64,000 nt of DNA from Maylandia zebra. Its lineage: Eukaryota; Chordata; Actinopteri; Cichliformes; Cichlidae. Position numbers and translations under genes: made by a program. How positions within the stretch are numbered: the stretch's first letter is position 1; the number at the start of each line of letters is the position of its first letter. The notes beneath the pieces are model-generated. The model saw nothing but the letters and a program-made list of their open reading frames with translations. It made no database searches and had not been told where the DNA came from. The DNA lies in contig NC_135177.1 of NCBI RefSeq assembly GCF_041146795.1, forward strand, positions 23,038,560 to 23,102,559. Direction: 5' to 3'. Below are positions 22,839 to 34,589 of the stretch, in pieces.

Positions 22839-23673
22839 TAAACACTTTTTCAATGACAAACACAATGGGAAAATTCTAACATTGCTAAAAAAAAAACAAA
22901 TTACTGTACAAAGATAAATATACAATCAAGGCCAGATTCACAAATTCACAGTGCAGCCGACATCAAAAGTTACAAACTAATTCAGTGAGGAATGGGATTT
23001 GCAATGAGAAGATATAAAAGTTTGGGTGAAACGGTATAATCAGCATTTTCAAAGAAGCCCTTTTATGGTACAAAACTGAGGCAAGAGTCCATGTATTAAC
23101 TGTAAAACACTTCCTGTCTCACAGGATCTTCAGCATTTCTCTCAAAATCCAACATGGACCTATCTATGATACACAGATTCATAAAATTAGAAAAGATCAA
23201 CACAAAGTTTAACCTGAAGTCTACATTTCTTTGGTGAAGTAGCTGTATGTTTCATGGAAACCTTTAAAAAGAGAATCCAGAGCAGGAAAAAAATTCTATG
23301 ACTTTCATTCAAACTAACAACTTACAATTTGTCACCACAGCAGACCCCGTGTAAGGCCTGCAAAGATTAGCACACACCAACTTTATTTTGTCTTATTAAC
23401 AATATGGCAATATGTCACATACAGCACTTGTCCGTTTAAATAAAATACTAACTCGTGGGTACAACAAATAATGGCCTACAGCCACAGAGTCCCTACACGT
23501 TACCTGTGAATAAAGATTTATCACCATGTTTCCTTTCATTGTTCATTTATTTATAGAAAATTTACTGATTGAGTTCAAAGGGAAGGCATTGGCTCTGAGT
23601 GGTTATCTTAATCCTCCTTCAGTCCCCGTAGCTTCTCTTCATAAATGTTCTCAGACCATCAGGGTAACGACCT

Positions 23674-26600
23674 TCAGTGACAGGGGTCAAAGGGGTATCT
23701 GGCGACGCCTCCGTGAAGCTCCACCTCCGTGTCGGACCAGGCGATGATGTCACCTCTGAGGTGGCTGCCACATGAGGCCAGGCTGTAGATGTCGCTGGCG
23801 CTCAGGACGTGTGACCACATGTGCAGGTCCGACATCTCGCCCACAAATGACTGAGTGGCATCAAAGCGCCCTCCGAGAGTGTCCTGAAGAGGAGACGCAC
23901 GACAACGATCAATACCTGATTATTATCATCTTCATCGATCAGAGACACGTGATGAACATCTGATGTTTCTCACTAACATATAGAAGATTATGTGAAATCT
24001 CCTGTGTATAATATAACAGAGTCACTGATGAGGTCAGATGTTTTTATGAAGGTAAGTCTGCAGTATATTGGAGCCTCAACATGAGCACACATACAGGCAT
24101 TTAATACTGGGAAGAGTCCTAAATGGCTTGGATATTAACTCTGGACATAATATTTGCCTCTATCTCTGGAGTAAAGCTCGCGTTGACTTTACCTGCTCCT
24201 GTCCCAGGATGAAGACCCCTCCAGCTTTAATGGGGTGCCAAGCTGAGATATTCGCCCCAGACCCCCGCTTCACCCCGTCCTGGTAGGCCTCCCACTGTCC
24301 GTCCCGTGTGGTCCAAGTCACACACACATGGTGCCACTTCCCATCACTCAGAGACAGGGGCAGAGTGGCTGCCTGTGGAGGGGATGTGGAAAACGAATGT
24401 AAACATGTTCTAAGGATATATGATTTCAATTCAGAAACACTTTGTTAACAGATAGTAACAATTACTTTTAACTTCCTCCACACCAGGGTAAAAAAAAAAA
24501 AGAGCATGTCACTGCCCCCTTGTGGTTAGGTTTGGTCATAAGCGTGTTGTGTCAACAGGAGAGTTCAGCAGACTGGGTGTGCCATTTTTAATTTTCATTA
24601 ACATTTTAAATTCAGTTAAAAAAGTTTTCAATCTCCTCTGGTTTCTTTGTTTGTTTTTCTCTAATGCCCAGTGCATGCAGAGCCACTGCTGAAGACCGAA
24701 GAGCAAAATCCAGGCCTGAAAAATGAAGCCAGCAGTGAAGTGCCAAAAACTGCAGTTCTTCTGGTGGCCACTAGAGGCTGTCTTCAAAAGCAAGTCGAAC
24801 TAAAAACAATGTTCACAGCCTAAAACTATCTTTTTATTGTGTGTGTGAGCCAGCTGTGCAGTGGGTGATTGTATAAAACTCCTGGAGTTTTAGAGCTATG
24901 TATATATAGGTTCTTTGATTGACAGATTTGCAAACCAGGCAGCTTTAGCAGGTTCCTGCTTCGTGTTTGCTAAATGGAGTCACTGAACTGAAAAATACTG
25001 TTGACTTCTGTGTGGTACAATATGTCCAGCTTGTTTGTTTGTTGTTTTTTCAGTAAAACTCTGGTATTTCATTATCCCCGGATCCCCCAGTCTACATGTC
25101 AAGTTACCTCCAATGCATCCGTCCCAGTGTGAGTGAATGTTAGGTGAAGTGCTTAGTCTTAGAAAAAAGTACCAATGGCTGAATAGGGCTTGTATTAAGA
25201 AATTACTCAAATTAAGTAAAAAAAACACTACATGAGTACCTTATATGTATAAAGAAGTATAAATCAAGCATTAGTAGTTAATAAAAGTACATTTTTACAA
25301 ATAACTTGACTTTGATCACCAAAGTTAATCTGATGTATTTGGGTGACTTGTTCAGGTTTGATTGACAATGACTAAAAAACCCAGCAAAGATATCAGATCA
25401 GGCAGATTTTGATTCAAATGCTGATAAACTAACAATATTTCAGTTATGAATGCTTTCAATTCATTTTGATTAGTCTTTTTAAATATTACATTTGAAATAT
25501 TTTAATTTTTAAGTATGTATTAGTATATTATTTTAAATTTTAGATTTTCATTATTTATAATAGAATTCATTTATTACATTTCATAATATTTTAGATTAAC
25601 TGCTTTGATTTTTGGCATAGACTTTAACTATCCTAATAGCGGCCTTGTTTATTGTATTGTTCAAGTTGAAGTTCTCTTAAACTGACAACGATCCAGACAC
25701 AGAGGGGAGCTCGTGGTTCTTCTCGCTCACCTTATCATCGATCAGCAGCTCTATGGGATTGTTCCCCCACTCGATGAGCACCAGCTCATTGGCCTGTCCA
25801 GGTGCAGAGTAAGAAAAAGGTGTCCCCAGTCCGGGTCCCACTCCTGCCTTTATCCAAAGACACAAAGTCAGAGCGAAGATCTCCTGCAGCAGTGTCCTCT
25901 TCACCCGCCCGTACATGTAGTTGGTCCTCATAGGGAAGCTGATCTGGAACGCATCAGGACTTTTTGATTTCTTCCTGCTGGAACCTGCTTAAAGAAACAT
26001 AACAACATTCACCAGTTGACCAAACAATCAGACCTGAGCGTGGTTTAAAAAGCAGTTTTGCTGAACAGCGTACCGGAGAGGTGCAGCTGATTGAGCATCG
26101 TTTCCAGCTTATTTGAGTGGAAACCGGTCCGCGGCCCTGGTGCTCTGTATCCCGTGTGTGGAAGGTAACTGTGATTGTCTGCTTCATTGTCGTGGTGATC
26201 ACCACCGTCATCATCATCATGGTCCCCGTCTGCATCATGATGGTCATCATTATGGCCGTCATCATGGTGTTCCGTGTGGCCGCCATCGCTGTCAATGTGA
26301 CCGTTTCGATGTCCATTGTCATGGCGGTCGTCTTTGTGGTCACCGGGGTTTCCGTCATCGTGGTGGTCATCGGCGTGATGCTCTCTGTCGTCTCCGTGGC
26401 TGCTGTCATCATCGTGGTGGTCCGGGCCACCGTGGCCGTCAGTGTGATGGTGCAGTTGCTGCTCTAGTGCGTCGATCTTCCTCTGCAGCAACTCCTTCAG
26501 AGAGCTGGAGTATGTGATGGATGTGTTCCTCTTCTGCAGAGAGAGGTGGAAACACGCAGGTGAAGCGCATTATTAAGGCATAATGTAACACCTCTGCTTT

Positions 26601-27977
26601 TTGTGTCTCGCTCAATCTTTTTAAAAGACTGGTGTCTATTTATTTATTTCTTCTGCAGATATTTGTGTAATGTCAAACAAAGCAGCCAGTTGTGCTGCTG
26701 ATCGGTCCCCCTCACATTCATTGTGCTACTCTGTGTCTGTTTCCCTTCCTCTCAGGTAATCTGGGCTTTAGTTGTGGTGCGTGCCCTGATCATGAGTCTG
26801 TCAAGAGAGATCACGATAATTACTGCCAATCTTAGACCCCCTCGCAAATGCGCCACAGCTCCTGACACCTGTCTGTGATCACAACAGATGGAAAACACAG
26901 CACATAAGGGCAGGTACCCAAACAGACTTCAAAACACTCAAATATCCTCGAGGTCTTTAAATGTGCCCGGTCAATCCACTGCCTCGCTGACGTCCACCCC
27001 TGAGCTTGTTGCTGGTCCTTGGAGCCCACTGAAGGACATTAGAGTGACTCTCTTGAGTGTGAGTGGCTTTATGCGATTAAGTTGCTCCTTTATCTAAAGT
27101 ACTTAGTGGGTGTACCGCTTTAAGGCTTCCAGTGATGCAACCAATGTCCAAACAAAGGAAAATCACATGTGGGAACGTCACAAGCTTCCCTCTACCTCAT
27201 CAGCTGAGTTATATCTACTTAAACGGCTTAGATACAGGCTTTCTTCCTTTCAACAGTTTAAAAAAGTTTTAAAAGTTCTGTCTCCCTCATGCTCACCTGC
27301 AGGTTGTCCAGCCTCTCCTTCAGCGCCTGTAGCATCCTCTCCATCTGCTCTGGCGACGATGCGACGTCCCCTGGTGTCACATGTTTATCCTTCCCGTGGT
27401 TGTTGCCACTGTGCCCTCCGTCAAATCGTTGCCCTCCCACCGAGGGGTAGTGTGGCGAGTCTGGTATGAGGTTGCTGTTTCCATGGTGACCCTGCTGGTT
27501 GCTATAGTGCCCATTGTCAGCATATGAGTGATGGCTGGCCGCCCCAGCGTGATGCAGGTGTGAAGAGTCGTGGGGTGAAGCATCCCGTCCGAAGCCTTCG
27601 CACAGAGTGAGCTTGGCCGTGAGCTCCCGAATCGTCTCTCTTTGGTCCAGGATGATCTCCTTCTGCTGGACAAGGCTCTCCCTAAGGTGGAGGATGGTGG
27701 CTTTGGCCTCTTCGCTCGCGCCCCACCAGCCAGCTGGAGGTGCACTTTGATGGCCTGGTCCGCTGGGCCCCGCTGCACCTACGCTTGGACCTGATGTAGG
27801 GAAGCAGGAAGGGTCTGCGTCCACGGGAACAGGGGTGCACACAAAGCGTGGGTGGGCTCCAAAGTCATAGTCAGACCCTGAGCTGGCACATGCCGGCCAG
27901 AGGAGGAATGAAAGTAAAGAAAAGACAAAGGGAGCAAGGAACAGCTGCACAGATGGCGAGTTCCTCATCATCTCCAT
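23674..27977 (-). CDS. Neuronal pentraxin family protein with His/Asp-rich spacer, 594 aa
   Basis: Neuronal pentraxins are secreted multimeric synaptic proteins that cluster AMPA receptors. Exons (transcript order) are 27977-27297, 26533-26074, 25984-25731, 24372-24193 and 23883-23674. All are GT-AG with matching phases. The N-terminus has a hydrophobic signal segment (LFLAPFVFSLLSFLLWPACA), then FVCTPVPVDAD and the coiled coil QQKEIILDQRETIRELTAKL, all family hallmarks. The C-terminal pentraxin domain (about residues 390-594) carries MRTNYMYGRVKRTL, GQANELVLIEWGNNPIELLI, the HVCVTWTT signature and DTLGGRFDATQSFVGEM. The usual length is about 430-500 aa. The excess is a His-rich part of exon 1 (about residues 128-200) and a 94-residue block in exon 2 (255-348) with 25 His and 31 Asp. 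The C-terminus is shortened and divergent (VARYPFDPCH). The nearest named relatives appear to be NPTX1/NPTXR, but I give no symbol because the paralog is uncertain. Confidence 0.92.
24480..24830 (+). repeat. Interspersed repeat fragment in pentraxin intron
   Basis: CACTGCCCCCTTGTGGTTAG, then GAAGTGCCAAAAACTGCAGT and GGTGGCCACTAGAGGCTG, resembles a common unclassified fish repeat. A related piece (AACTGAAGCCAAGGTGAAAC, TAATGGCCAGCAGGG) lies at about 35315-35400. No coding capacity. Confidence 0.35.
24831..25730. other. Pentraxin intron 3, remaining part
   Basis: AT-rich intron. About 25400-25620 is especially A/T-rich with no recognised element. No exon-like sequence was seen. Confidence 0.4.
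26171..26452 (-). repeat. GAY/CAY triplet-rich tract encoding the His/Asp block
   Basis: Exon 2 of the pentraxin gene is here dominated by GAT, GAC, CAT and CAC codons with some GGN. It gives short motifs such as DHHDDD, EHHADDHHDD and DHDDDDGGDHH. 56 of 94 residues are His or Asp. The frame stays open throughout, and the block is bounded by normal coiled-coil sequence (LLQRKIDALEQQL before, NKLETMLNQL after). Confidence 0.9.
26534..27296. other. Pentraxin intron 1 (between coding exons 1 and 2)
   Basis: The donor is CTGCAG|GTGAGC and the acceptor CTCTCTGCAG|AAG on the minus strand. Nothing else was recognised inside. Confidence 0.5.
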
Positions 27978-30172
27978 TCAGAGTTTGTACAGACAAAGAA
28001 GCTTGGCTTTGCTTCAAAATGTGTGATGCCACCTGAAGTAAAGGTTGTGCTGACTTCTTTGCTGATGTGAAGGATGCATCAGGGAGCAAAACAACAAATC
28101 TCCATCCCCAAAATATCAACTCAGCTGTGAGGAACTCAGTCGCATGTGAGTGTGAGTTTGTTTTCTTGTGGATTGTGGTCTCTCTTCTCCTCACTGAAGA
28201 ATAGAAGAAACCTGCAAAACAAAACAAAGGATTTTAGTTAACGCTCTTTTAATAGAATCCATTGATTCTTTTATTGTAAAATGAAGCTAAAAGGTCCAGA
28301 AGAATCCTTATATATTAGTAATTGAGTTTTAGGATATTGTCAGATTTAGATAAAAGTGTCTCTTTTTAGCTTTTTGTTCTTCTTGTGTCAGCTTCCTTTA
28401 ACAAACAAAGGGACAGTGAGTTTACACAAAGGTTCTTCAGTTCTCACCAGGATGTGAAGGTTAAACACCTCAGCCTGACATTTGTGCCCCCACTTAGCTT
28501 TAGTGTGTCTGGGCAGCAACCTTCATGGCAGAGGCATGTGCCAAAACTACCAGAACCTGTCCAAACAAGGATTAGTTCAAGCCAGAGTTGCAGCATGACC
28601 ACGCTGAGGCCTGACCCCTCCCACCAGTGCTAATACGGATGTTTTTAGATGAATTTGGATGGAGCTACAGAGGACCAGCGGTGAAGCAGGAGCACATTTT
28701 TAATATTAATCTAAATCTATGTGGCTGCATTTTTTCCCCTTCATGATCTGTATCATAAAGGGAAGCTGACCTCTCTGTAGCTCTAACGTGTCCTTCATTA
28801 TACGGGGTCGGCATTTTGAAATGGCACACACGTGACGTGACAGCTAAACCTCTATGACCACCTGTTGCTCGCAGTGACCAGCCTCTCCAATGACTGTGCG
28901 CTGATGGTTCGCTGTATTTTATCAATAATGAAACAAAGTGAGTGTGTGTCTGATGGAGTCTGAGGTGATTAAATCTTCATTTTTAAATGGTTTTAACGTG
29001 GGTGTTTTCCAGCCTATAACCTTTCCACCTGACATCTTCTGCCTCTGTTTTTCCTGCTGCGATTTACATGGCTTAGAGGAGGGACAGATGGTCGAAGCGC
29101 AGAACCGTGTCACACCCAATCGCCGCCGTTTAGAGGTTATTACCACCCACAGGTCCCTCAATTAACCTAATTGAAAACAGTTGTTGTGCTAACTTAACCC
29201 GAGATAAGTGAGCTTGCACACCGGGGTCGTGCACCAACCAGCAACATATGGTTAAGTTGGATATTTAAGTCGTGTGATTAATCTCCAAAACTGACAACTG
29301 CTGTTTGACCTGTGATTAAAGAACAGCTCATTCTGCAAAATGAGCCGGTCTCAGTTTATACACAGGTTTTTTGTAGAAGCGCATTAAATTATAATTATCC
29401 CAGTGAATTAAAAGATCAATGTCAGCATCAACATCGCTGCCGTTGAGCTCTTATTTAATTTGTTAAGAGGTTTTAACCTGATACATAGAGTGCACACTTT
29501 GGCCACAAAATATGCAAAATATCCCCATTAAAAAGCAAGATTAAGCAATAATTATCCAAACTATTTATTAAGTGCCAGTTACAGAGAAATTTAATGTCAA
29601 TTTTGATGCTTAAATTAACTATTATATGCTGAACAACTCGGATTGTTGCCAAAAACCTCAATAATTTTAATTATTCTGGTTCTTTGTTTGTGAATTATTC
29701 AGTTAAATGCACAAAAAAATAAAGGAAATCTGTTTGGTTCACTTAACAGCGTGACATCACTGTTGTTTCTGAACAATTATTCTTTTTTTTTTCTCACAGC
29801 TCACGAAAAAGCATCTTAGACCTTCCCCAGCAGGTCCAACAATTGACTTATTACCCAGACAATACTGTGCAATACTCTAATAAACAAAAATATTCATATT
29901 GCTTCTGACGGTTAAGTTTAGCGAAGCAGAGGTATAAGAAACTGAAAACAATAACAAACTAAAGTTGTGTACCCATCGTAGTGTTTTATCTTTTTAATCC
30001 AGATGATTCAAAGCCAGCACTCATTTTCATCTCTCTTGTATTAAATATAAATGCAGCTGCATCTATCACACTGCACTGAAATGCCTGACACATAAACAGC
30101 AAACATATATAATTCAAATATGTCCAATGGCACATACATGGCATTAGTTAAATGAACACAGGCGTTCTTACC
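27978..30172 (-). promoter_or_regulatory. Pentraxin 5' UTR, 5' intron and candidate non-coding first exon end
   Basis: On the minus strand TTTTGCAG|GTTTCTTC at about 28214 looks like an acceptor in the 5' UTR. GCTTTAAG|GTAAGAAC at 30172/30171 is a good donor about 2 kb upstream. A spliced non-coding leader ending at 30172 would join UTR 28213-27978. The interval between has no recognised gene or complete repeat. Inferred from splice signals only. Confidence 0.4.
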
Positions 30173-30872
30173 TTAAAGCTTGTGCGTCCACGCTGTGAGT
30201 TAGTTAGTTCCTTCCTCACACTGATCAGATTGAGGGGATTTACTCCAGAGTAGTGCTCAAGTCTTTCTATCCCTCCTTTATTGTCTCTACCTCCCTTTCC
30301 TCTCCTCCTCTCCTCCCCTTCTTCCTCTTTGTTGTATTTTTCTTGGAAGGACACGCCTCTTTTCCTGTCAGTCTTTTTGGCATCTTTCTTTCTCCGCATT
30401 TCTTATCTTTAACCTCTGACTGATGCACATGATGAGACCGTAAAAAAGAAAGAAAGAAAATCACTGATCTCACATACACATCATACAAAGAATTAAAAAA
30501 CAAAACAAAAAAAATCCAACCAGTGTATAAATTCTACCCGCCGGTACACAAACATTGGCCTCACCTCCTCCAGCACACGTCACGCAGCTCACCTAGATCT
30601 CAGCATGGGAGTAATTGGCTTGATTAATTCCTCGTCTGACTAAGAGGCAGAGAGGCAGAGGCAGGAGGACAGATGGCTGCTTTAAGGTCAAAGGCAGACA
30701 ATGAAACCAGAGTGCTGATTACAGGACAGACACCTACAGTAAACTTACACAAACAGGTTCAGACACCGAAGCATGTGTCGAGTTTGTGTTTAGTATCAAA
30801 CACAAACACAAGCAAAAATAAAACAACCATAAGAGCTTAGTTTTTATCTAAAATACTAGGGAGGGATAACAA
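30173..30872. other. Probable promoter region of the pentraxin gene
   Basis: A pyrimidine-rich plus strand (TCTCCTCCCCTTCTTCCTC near 30306) gives a purine-rich sense strand just upstream of the proposed leader exon. No TATA box or other firm site was identified. Confidence 0.25.
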
Positions 30873-31020
<148 letters not shown>

Positions 31021-31129
31021 GTTGATGATAGCTTCATGGAGAAGCATTAAACCAAAACAAACCATACCCACATGTTCATCCAGTTTAGAATCCCCAACAA
31101 ACCTGTTATTACAGACTTTATATTACATA

Positions 31130-31175
31130 CACACACTGGATATTTATTAGGTACACCCCATTCAAATGCTTCTGT
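31130..31175. mobile_element. Tc1-like terminal scrap
   Basis: CACTGGATATTTATTAGGTACACC resembles the terminal motif seen at 2590 and 51662. Only about 45 bp remain. Confidence 0.35.
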
Positions 31176-31299
31176 TCATTTGAATGTTGCGTTGACGCTG
31201 GGAGAAACATTTTGTCACTGATTCAACTTCTTTGGTCTCAGCTGACTGCAGTTTCACCAACCTTATGAAAAGCTTGCTAATTTCAGTCATTATGCAGTC

Positions 31300-31600
31300 T
31301 GTTACTCAATTATGAGTCTTAGAGATGGAGTAAGGAACTTGATTATTTCAGGAGGGCCTAGGAGTGAAGTGGGCCTCCACATTGACAGAAGGCGGTTAAG
31401 GAGGTTCAAGCATGTGACCAGGATGCCTCCTGGATGCACTTTGGAATACCTATGCGAGGTGGAAGACACATTGAGAAGAGGTTGTCTAGCTGCTGGCTTG
31501 GGAGCACCCTGATGTCTCCCCATATGAGCTGAAGGAGGTCACTGGGGCGAGGGAGGTCAGCACAGCTAAGCAGGGATGGATGGATGTTTTTGAAGTATGT
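31300..31600 (+). mobile_element. RTE-type LINE 3'-end fragment
   Basis: CATGTGACCAGGATGCCTCC, GGAGCACCCTGATGTCTCCC and GGTCACTGGGGCGAGGGAGG, ending in GGGATGGATGGATG, match the 3' end of fish RTE LINEs with GATG tails. Reverse transcriptase is absent (5' truncation). Confidence 0.6.
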
Positions 31601-32048
31601 AGACTGTCTGTTTGCATGGAGCGTTCCTCTGTTTCATGCTCACTCCCCCCTCTCGTTCCTCATGTCTGGGTTAAAAACATCAAGATGGTGACAGCCAAGA
31701 TGCTCAACTGAAAAATAAAGGCATTGGACCATGTGTCCTTGGGGAGTAGAAAGCTGTAGACTCTCGCTCACGCTTGCCTGGGAAAAAGTAGATAAGAGTG
31801 GACCACCTCTAGTGGAAAGTTACTGAGACACTGTTGTTTAGACTAGAATGAGAGAGCTTCTGTAATAAAACTGTTAGGGGCACACCACCATTTTCAGATC
31901 CATGGCAAAGTGTCATGCAGGACGCATCTCCCTTCTAGAAGTAATGTGAAAGAGAAATAAAGTATTAAATGGTCTACTGAGCAGTGTTTTGTCTTCCATT
32001 GGATGCCTCTGAGGAATCAAAAGAACTCGGTGAAGTGTTGATATATAT

Positions 32049-33417
32049 TAGAGATGGACCGATCCGATATTAATTAATTATTAATTGGTACCGGTCCGAT
32101 ACTGACGTAAATTACTGGATCAGATATCGGAGAGAAATAAAAAATGCAATCGATCCATTAAATATCAAGCACCTCACAACCGTAGCACGTTGGAGCAGTG
32201 TGTGTCACGTGATAGAGCAGCTGTGTGTATTTGTAGCCTCACTACCAAACCAGCATTTCATCTCTGAGGAAGTTATCCCAGAGAGAAGTAAAGCAAGTGT
32301 GCAAGTTCATCTCTGAATGTTAGTAAAGCATTCCCACGTTAAGCTTAACAACCGATATATGGAGCAAGTGCCTCTTCTCTCTCCCTCCCTCTCCTGCTGC
32401 TACTTCAATCGTGAAACTGATTAATGATCAGCTGATCGGCTTTTCTGTCGCGACTCCGTCTCTCTTCTTTATTTTTGGCCCACTTTGCACCAGAAAGAGG
32501 AAACCAGCAGCTGAACAACAGCAGCACGTTTAAGCTTGATAAGCTGTTGTTAGAATTTATTTAATATTACTTTCTACACCAGGATCTTTTTCTACGTAGC
32601 TGACGGCCGGTAACTGTGCAGGGGCGGATCTAGCAAAGTTTAGCCAGGGGGGCCGATAGGGCATGAACAGGGAAAAGGGGGCACAAAGGCATACTTTTCT
32701 TTCTTATTCTCATTTAAAATGTCGAGCTTTTATTAAATTATTATCTGAATCTTACACCCAAAGTTTTAATCTTATGTAAAATATATAGAAGTCCATTACT
32801 GTATATAGTAACTATTAAGTGTAATATACCCTAGTAAGCTAGTACTTTTTCCTTTAGGAAGATACCATCTGTGCAGTCTGCAAATCTGTAGAAGAAAGAT
32901 GTTGAATATATTTAATTATTCTTGAAAAATAATTTATTTCTGTGCATTTTTTTTTCCACACTGCATCAAATTAAAGTTGATTACGTCGATTAAGCATCAT
33001 GAGGTGGAGGGTGTGTGTGTGGGGGGGGGGGGGGGGGGGGGGTGGTTCCCTTTTTTTTTTCTGGGAGTTTGCAACCCTATTAGTTAGGTTGCTTAATATT
33101 TCTGCTAAGTACTCTTTAAAATACCAGAACAGGAAGGATTGAGTAGGTTTACGTTTATTAGATTGATCAGTATTGCTGAACTATGAAATATTTTGGGTGC
33201 AGTGCATTTTTTACATAGAGGTACAACAGAATAGCTTTAGTGCTGCTGTTTATTTAAACTTGAGTATGAACTTATACAAAATGCAGCAAGATATTTAAAA
33301 AACAGTTTTATTGATTAAAAAACACTATATCGGATTCATATCGGTATCGGCCGATATCCAAATTTATGATATCGGTATCGGTATTGGACATAAAAAAGTG
33401 GTATCGTGCCATCTCTA
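32049..33417. mobile_element. Non-autonomous hAT-type element, 1,369 bp
   Basis: The ends TAGAGATGGACCGATCCGAT and GTATCGTGCCATCTCTA form imperfect inverted repeats. Both flanks carry ATATATAT (32041-32048, 33418-33425), consistent with an 8-bp target duplication in AT-rich DNA. Subterminal GATATCGGTATCGG repeats face the GGTACCGGTCCGATACT words at the other end. No transposase. It contains a 22-G run at 33021-33042. Confidence 0.82.
33021..33042. repeat. Homopolymer run of 22 G
   Basis: It directly follows a (GT)n stretch and precedes GGTTCCC and a T run. Real homopolymer slippage is possible, but the exact length is unreliable in any assembly. Confidence 0.9.
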
Positions 33418-34107
33418 ATATATATATTTAAAAAGTTTAGACATTGAGTCTCAAGTTATTCTGTATCACATTATTTTATCCAGAGACATCATACTTTACC
33501 AAACTTGTTTTAATCCTTCCTTAAATCATCTCAAAATGCTAAAATCCTTCTTCATTTTGATTTTACCTTTATCCTCATTTTGAACTTTAATGATGTCTCT
33601 TTCAAATGGCTTCATGGCATCAGTTTCCTTGTGGAAAAGTTTGTGTCTCAAGTGTTATGTTTGTGAAAGAATTTAATTGCCCTGAAAGTACAGTTTTATC
33701 CCTGAATATGTGATTACAAGCCCAGAACAATGAACAGCTCGCCCGCCTGTCCTGACGATGTGTTTTAATGAAGCTCTGTGTGACGGCATGAATTTAAATG
33801 GGAGCGCTGTGTGTGACTCATCTTTATTGTTTAATAGGTCAGTACGAGTCTGTCAATCTCCTTAGCGTGTGTGAATTAGGCTCCGAGGAAGTGAGCAAAC
33901 ACAAACAGCTTTAAGGCTCAGGTCCAAGGACACAAGACCACAAACGCTCCAGTGTTTTCCCTCGACCTCAGCCATGTGACCCAGAACAGCACAGAGCATG
34001 CTCCTCTGCTGTGAGTAAAGAACTGAAGGTTCCTCTGATGAGGGCAAGAGGTGATGTCTGGTGTTCTGAGCAGAGATGCTCTGAGGCAGCGCGCTACAGA
34101 GTAAAGA

Positions 34108-34335
34108 TGTAGAGTGCTGTGAAAAAGTATTTGCCCTTCCTGATTAGTTTGTTCATTGTTTCTGTTTTGTTTTGTCATATTAGACAAGGCTAACCTGAGT
34201 AAATTTAAAATACAGTTTTTGAATGATGATTTCATATATTTGGGCGGGATGGGGTTGTACATTACCAAAATGACTCTGAGAGGGCATCAACGACTCATCC
34301 AGGAGGTGACAAAATAACCCAGCATCCAAAGAACT
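34108..34335 (+). mobile_element. Decayed Tc1-like fragment
   Basis: GTGCTGTGAAAAAGTATTTG is a typical terminal sequence of a fish Tc1 family. TCATCAACGACTCATCCAGG and GCATCCAAAGAACTGC match its internal coding side. Most of the element is missing. Confidence 0.65.
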
Positions 34336-34512
34336 GCCCTTTGCCTTTTTTCGCCTTAATAAATAACATCATCGTTTAAAAACTGGATGGAAAACTTGCT
34401 TTGATTCGGTTTATCTTTAGTATTTAAAATTAGTAAGTGTGACACATATGCAAGAATAAAACAAAAGATTTATTCTTTTTTTTAACTAGGAAGAGGACAG
34501 ATACGGTGGTGC

Positions 34513-34513
<1 letters not shown>

Positions 34514-34583
<70 letters not shown>
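34514..34583. repeat. (CA)n dinucleotide microsatellite, about 70 bp
   Basis: An uninterrupted CA run. The cysteine/valine-rich open frame across its reverse strand is an artefact. Confidence 0.98.
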
Positions 34584-34585
<2 letters not shown>

Positions 34586-34589
34586 CCGG

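Noticed and set aside
26113-26517. Two long overlapping plus-strand open frames (134 and 116 aa) opposite pentraxin exon 2
   Set aside because: They are by-products of the GAY/CAY triplet composition, which leaves no stops on the opposite strand (Val/Ile/Met-rich and His/Arg-rich frames). The minus-strand frame fits the pentraxin exon structure.
30148-30503. Lys/Arg/Glu-rich minus-strand frames
   Set aside because: A purine-rich low-complexity strand in the likely pentraxin promoter. No start context or homology supports a gene.
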